From Pseudomonadota bacterium (GTDB lineage: Bacteria; Pseudomonadota; Gammaproteobacteria; Burkholderiales; SG8-39): 64,000 bases of DNA. This document shows positions 60,500 to 64,000 of this stretch, in pieces. Made by a program: the position numbers and the translations under genes. The notes beneath the pieces were generated by a model. That model searched no databases. It was not told the DNA's origin and saw only the letters and a list, made by a program, of their open reading frames with translations. Location: contig CANGMI010000004.1 in NCBI GenBank assembly GCA_947455195.1, forward strand, positions 248,001-312,000, read 5' to 3'. The first letter of the stretch is position 1, and each line of letters starts with the position of its first letter.

Positions 60500-61546
60500 A
60501 TGCAGACACCCCCCACCCTCATCTGGCGCGACGACGCTCTGGAACTGATCGATCAGCGTGCCTTGCCGCACCATACCCGGTACGTACGCTGCGTCGATGC
60601 ACCGGCTGTCGCCGATGCCATTCGCCGCATGATCGTTCGCGGTGCACCGGCCATCGGGTGTGCGGCCGCGTATGGTATGGCATTGGCAGCACGCGACGCA
60701 GAACGAACCGGCGGTGACCTGGGCATCGCGCTGGCCGCCGCCGATGCCTTGCTGCGAGCCACTCGCCCGACCGCGGTCAATCTGGCATGGGCGCTCGATC
60801 GAATGACGCGGGTTGCCACGACGACCATCCGCGGGCCGCGCCCCGGGACAAGCGACGAACTGCTCGAGGAGGCGCACCGCATGATCACCGAGGATGTGGC
60901 CACCAATGAAGCGATGGGGGTCATCGGGGCGGGTTTGCTACCCGACCGGGCCCGCGTGATGACCCATTGCAACGCGGGGGCCCTTGCCACCGCAGGACAT
61001 GGCACGGCGCTCGGGGTCATCCGGTCGGCGTGGGCCATGGGCAATCGCCTGAGCGTTGTGGCCAACGAAACGCGCCCCTACCTCCAGGGCGCACGACTCA
61101 CGGCCTGGGAACTGCAATCGGCCGGCATTCCTGTGACACTGGTGACCGACAGCATGGCGGGCCACCTGATGCAGCGCGGCCTCATTGACGCCATCGTCGT
61201 GGGCGCTGACCGGATCGCTGCCAATGGCGATACCGCCAACAAGATCGGCACCTATACCCTCGCCGTACTCGCAGCCCGCCACCAGATACCGTTCTACGTG
61301 GCAGCACCGCTTTCCACCTGGGACGCAGCCACGCCCGAGGGCAGCACGATTCCGATTGAAGAGCGCCCTGCGACCGAAGTCCGGGGTCATGACGAGGCGA
61401 TATGGGCCCCGCACGATGTCGCCGTGTTCAACCCTGCCTTCGATGTGACGCCCCATGAACTCATCAGCGCCATCATCACGGAACACGGCGTCGCCCGTGC
61501 CCCGTTCGGCGCGTCACTGCGGCAGTTCGCAGCCCACGCACGCTGA
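60500..61546 (+). CDS. mtnA: Methylthioribose-1-phosphate isomerase
   Basis: A 348-residue isomerase of the methionine-salvage pathway, converting 5-methylthioribose-1-phosphate to methylthioribulose-1-phosphate. Catalytic Cys157 (HCNAGAL) and Asp237 (GADRIAANGD) are present at the expected spacing. Family relatives of the eIF2B type lack this pair. No other mtn genes are near, so it may also serve the MTA-isoprenoid or nucleoside-salvage variant; this is not decidable here. Confidence 0.92.
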   Translation: MQTPPTLIWRDDALELIDQRALPHHTRYVRCVDAPAVADAIRRMIVRGAPAIGCAAAYGMALAARDAERTGGDLGIALAAADALLRATRPTAVNLAWALDRMTRVATTTIRGPRPGTSDELLEEAHRMITEDVATNEAMGVIGAGLLPDRARVMTHCNAGALATAGHGTALGVIRSAWAMGNRLSVVANETRPYLQGARLTAWELQSAGIPVTLVTDSMAGHLMQRGLIDAIVVGADRIAANGDTANKIGTYTLAVLAARHQIPFYVAAPLSTWDAATPEGSTIPIEERPATEVRGHDEAIWAPHDVAVFNPAFDVTPHELISAIITEHGVARAPFGASLRQFAAHAR

Positions 61547-61671
61547 CCCTAGAGCCGGCTGCCGGCGCTGGCCACAGTGCGCCCCCGGGCGCCGCCGCAT
61601 CCGACGACCCGACCGTTAGCCATCCCGAGCCTCTGCCGCCCGGATGGCGATGACAGTCGGTGGACAGGCCG

Positions 61672-62700
61672 TCAATCGAGTCGCATGCCGGTCTGACGAA
61701 TGAGTTCGCCCCAGCGAGCCGACTCGCGCGCGATGGTGGCGCCGAATTCGGCCGGGGTCGCCTGCATCGGCTCCAGTCCGACCGCGTTGAGACGATCCCG
61801 TACATCAGCGAGCGCAAGAATGCGTGACACCTCCTGATGCAGGCGCGTGACGATCTCAGCCGGCGTGCCGGTCGGCGCGACCAGCCCCAGCCAGACGCCG
61901 ATGTCGAAGTCGCGCAACCCCGATTCGGTCGCGAAGATGGGAAGCCCGGGCATGGCAGTCGGTGCCTTGCTTCCCATCGTCGCGATCGCCCGCAGTTTGC
62001 CCGTCTTGATGTGAGGGACGCTGGAGGTGACACCGTCGACGATGAAGGTGACATCCCCGGAGAGCAGGCCCTGCACCGTTGGCGGGCTGCCCTTGTAGGG
62101 CACCGTGACGATGTCAAGGCCAGCGAGTCGCTTGAACTGCTCACCCGCGAGCTGCGTGGTAAGCGTGCCGGCACCATAACTGAGCTTGCCCGGATTCGCG
62201 CGGGCTCGGGCCATGAGATCCTTGACCGAAGCCGGACCGGTCACGGCATCGACCACCATGATGAGCGGTGACCACAGCGCGAGACTCACCGGGGCGAAGT
62301 CACGCACCGGATCATAGGGAATCTTCGCGTACAGATGCTGGTTCATCGTGAGCGTCGAATCGATGGCAAAGAGCAGCGTGTAGCCGTCGGCCGGGGCGCG
62401 CGCCACCGCCTCGGCACCAATGATGGTATTCGCGCCGGGCCGGTTGTCGACGATGACCTGCTGCCCCCAGTTGTCGGTCATCTTCTGCGCGATGAGACGC
62501 ATGCCGACATCGGATGGTCCGCCCGCAGGGAACGGAACGATCACGCGAATGGGACGTGCGGGCCAGGCCGCGGCCTGGGCCTGGGCGGCATCAACGCCGA
62601 GCGCCATCGTGCTGGCCAGGGCGAGCGCTGAAAGTACCCGCCTGCCATCAAGAGCAAGGCGGACGGAGCGGCGGCCAGGGGCCGATCGAAAAAAGCGCAT
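61672..62700 (-). CDS. Tripartite tricarboxylate transporter receptor (TctC/Bug family)
   Basis: A 342-residue periplasmic receptor with a signal peptide (basic start, hydrophobic VLSALALASTMALG, cleavage near AQAQ). RPIRVIVPFPAGGPSDVGMR and IVTVPYKGSPPTVQGLLSGD are the ligand loops. It is the downstream neighbour, 187 bp on, of the ring-hydroxylating dioxygenase genes, so an aromatic acid ligand is plausible. It is the third orphan receptor of this window. Confidence 0.9.
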   Translation of the reverse strand: MRFFRSAPGRRSVRLALDGRRVLSALALASTMALGVDAAQAQAAAWPARPIRVIVPFPAGGPSDVGMRLIAQKMTDNWGQQVIVDNRPGANTIIGAEAVARAPADGYTLLFAIDSTLTMNQHLYAKIPYDPVRDFAPVSLALWSPLIMVVDAVTGPASVKDLMARARANPGKLSYGAGTLTTQLAGEQFKRLAGLDIVTVPYKGSPPTVQGLLSGDVTFIVDGVTSSVPHIKTGKLRAIATMGSKAPTAMPGLPIFATESGLRDFDIGVWLGLVAPTGTPAEIVTRLHQEVSRILALADVRDRLNAVGLEPMQATPAEFGATIARESARWGELIRQTGMRLD

Positions 62701-62887
62701 CAGGTCTCTCCTCCAGATCGAAATGCCGGGCGCATCTGCGGCGCCCTGGTGTTCACTATCGGTTGTTCAGTCTTCCCTGCATCGTGGCATCTAACACCCT
62801 GCGCGGCCAGCCACGCCGCGGCATTCGCCGCTCCGTGCTGTTCCAGGAAAAGCGGCGTGAACCAGCACCCATCGCTCGCCCCGCATC

Positions 62888-63388
62888 TCAAAGGCAGTAG
62901 ATGTCGATCATCGCAGGGAGCTGGTCATTCTGCAGCACGATCTTCCTGCGCGCGATGAGCCAACCCGCACTGCCGTATTCGAGGCGGTGCTCCGACCAGC
63001 CGAAAAGCACGATCTGCGTCCTGTGGTGCGGATCGAACACGTGGTTGGCGAAGGTCGACCTCACCTCGAGATGAGTCTCGCCGGCACCGGTAAGTTCGAT
63101 ATTGCTGACGCAGTGCGCAGTGCGACGAAGGGGCGTCGTCGCCGGCGATCGACCGGAACGGATTCGAACGAGGCGGTCCTCGAGCCCGGCGCGACTGGCG
63201 TAATAGATGTGCGACAACTCGCGTTGCGGATCCGTCGTCAACTCGGCCTCGGTGCGCCAGGTGGGTACCCAGTATTCACAGTCGGCGGCAAAGAGCGCAA
63301 TCCACTCATCCCAGCGCCGCTCATCGAGCAGGGCCGCTTCACGCTGCAGCACCCGGGTTGCAATGACCGCGTGTGCAGACGGAATCAT
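62888..63388 (-). CDS. Aromatic-ring-hydroxylating dioxygenase small (beta) subunit
   Basis: A 166-residue beta subunit of the benzoate/toluate dioxygenase type. EREAALLDERRWDEWIALF-like spacing (15-34), DCEYWVP and the strand ending MIDIYCL are typical of the NTF2-like fold. It has a structural role in the alpha3beta3 oxygenase. The start at 63388 overlaps the alpha subunit stop (ATGA), confirming the pairing. Confidence 0.9.
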   Translation of the reverse strand: MIPSAHAVIATRVLQREAALLDERRWDEWIALFAADCEYWVPTWRTEAELTTDPQRELSHIYYASRAGLEDRLVRIRSGRSPATTPLRRTAHCVSNIELTGAGETHLEVRSTFANHVFDPHHRTQIVLFGWSEHRLEYGSAGWLIARRKIVLQNDQLPAMIDIYCL

Positions 63389-64000
63389 CGTGGACCTCCG
63401 ACAGCGTGCGCCCACGCAGGGTCGCCGGCAGCACCGGTGCGCATCAGGCGCGCCCATTCGCGATACAGGGCGTGGCCCCAGGTTTCCGCCTGCAGGTCAA
63501 ACATGCCGTGCGCGCTGGACACAGGCGCCACACCGGCAGCACGAGCAAGCGCGTCCGCACCGCTCACCTGAACCGCGATGCCGCGCGAATAGCCCTGCAC
63601 GAACCCGATCTGCGATGCCTTGAGACCCACCGCCATGTCTTCGTACATCGTGGTGTCATCCGGAGTCGCGAACCCACTCACGTTGAAAAAGTCCTCGAAC
63701 TGACGCAGACGCCAGGCGCGCACATCGGCCGCTTCACCGATCGGCGCAAGGCAGTAATAGCGCATCTCGGTACGGTCAACGGCCACCGGTCGAAACGTGC
63801 GGATGAGAAGGGAGGTGGAGTCGGCGATCTGCATGCTCGGGAAGACGGTGAGGTTGCGCAAGCGCAGCATCCACTCGGCTTTCAGTTCACCCACGCGATC
63901 ACGAACTTCGGCGATCTGCGAGAAGATGGGACGCTTGCTCGACTCGGACTGATTGAGCCAGATGGCATTGTGGCCATTCCGGAAGGTGTAGGCCCCGCCC
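63385..64000 (-). CDS. Aromatic-ring-hydroxylating dioxygenase large (alpha) subunit, C-terminal part
   Basis: Partial: about 205 codons of the C-terminal catalytic domain, running in from beyond the window edge. The frame is open to 63999 and reads GAYTFRNGHNAIWLN, the conserved core of BenA-type alpha subunits (YxFxNGHxxxW), then TVFPSMQIADS and GFATPDDTTMYEDM. The Rieske cluster and most iron ligands lie outside. The substrate (benzoate-, toluate- or salicylate-like) cannot be set. Confidence 0.9.
   Translation of the reverse strand, partial: GGAYTFRNGHNAIWLNQSESSKRPIFSQIAEVRDRVGELKAEWMLRLRNLTVFPSMQIADSTSLLIRTFRPVAVDRTEMRYYCLAPIGEAADVRAWRLRQFEDFFNVSGFATPDDTTMYEDMAVGLKASQIGFVQGYSRGIAVQVSGADALARAAGVAPVSSAHGMFDLQAETWGHALYREWARLMRTGAAGDPAWAHAVGGPR

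Noticed and set aside
61579-61592. GC hairpin between mtnA and the third TctC gene
   Set aside because: GCGCCC and GGGCGC are separated by only two bases and have no T-run; such short GC palindromes are expected by chance in this composition.

Overview
The window is about 64 kb of GC-rich, densely coding chromosome. Gene content and order point to a betaproteobacterium of the order Burkholderiales, close in layout to Alcaligenaceae such as Bordetella or Achromobacter. The evidence is the run sdhCDAB-sdhE-gltA-odhA-odhB-lpdA-zapE, the tmk-holB-tatD block, three tripartite-tricarboxylate (Bug/TctC) receptors without membrane partners, and DUF4936 and NRDE proteins. The species cannot be fixed from the sequence. 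I saw no rRNA, tRNA, CRISPR array, insertion sequence or phage gene.

Layout. 1-2.6 kb: the start of a molybdenum hydroxylase large subunit, translationally coupled to a Tat-exported FMN 2-hydroxyacid oxidase. 2.8-9.0 kb: an unknown protein, acetyl-CoA synthetase (acs), class I fumarase, a solute-binding-like protein, a SET-domain methyltransferase and a GlcG-like protein. 9.1-31 kb: a central-carbon supercluster. The minus strand carries sdhCDAB-sdhE-gltA-odhA-odhB-lpdA-zapE-prpE. The plus strand carries mdh-prpB-prpC-prpD-acnA. They diverge from one 387-bp control region. Only isocitrate dehydrogenase and succinyl-CoA synthetase are missing for a full TCA cycle, and the complete 2-methylcitrate (propionate) pathway enzymes are interleaved.

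31-38 kb: accessory metabolism (ArsC-like reductase, TctC receptor, second FMN 2-hydroxyacid oxidase, second GlcG protein, DapA-like aldolase), RecQ helicase and a TauE/SafE exporter. 38-46 kb: a minus-strand set resembling the lower meta-cleavage pathway of aromatics (4-oxalocrotonate decarboxylase, 2-keto-4-pentenoate hydratase, 2-hydroxymuconic semialdehyde dehydrogenase, FMN reductase, class II aldolase-like protein, MmsA, VOC protein), divergent from a TctC receptor. No dmpF/dmpG partners and no canonical ring-cleaving enzyme are present. 46.5-53.5 kb: an HDOD protein, an alpha/beta hydrolase with a TetR regulator, and an operon of SDR, aryl-acid ligase (residues suggest salicylate), amidohydrolase and PcaF thiolase.

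53.6-61.5 kb: housekeeping genes (mltG-tmk-holB-tatD-ankyrin on minus; ygfZ, DUF4936, NRDE and mtnA on plus). 61.6-64 kb: a third TctC receptor beside a ring-hydroxylating dioxygenase beta subunit and the end of its alpha subunit, cut by the window edge.

The genes suggest an aerobic heterotroph that takes up organic and aromatic acids and feeds acetyl-CoA, propionyl-CoA, succinyl-CoA and pyruvate into the clustered TCA and methylcitrate enzymes. All functional assignments rest on motifs and family knowledge read by eye; no search was run.
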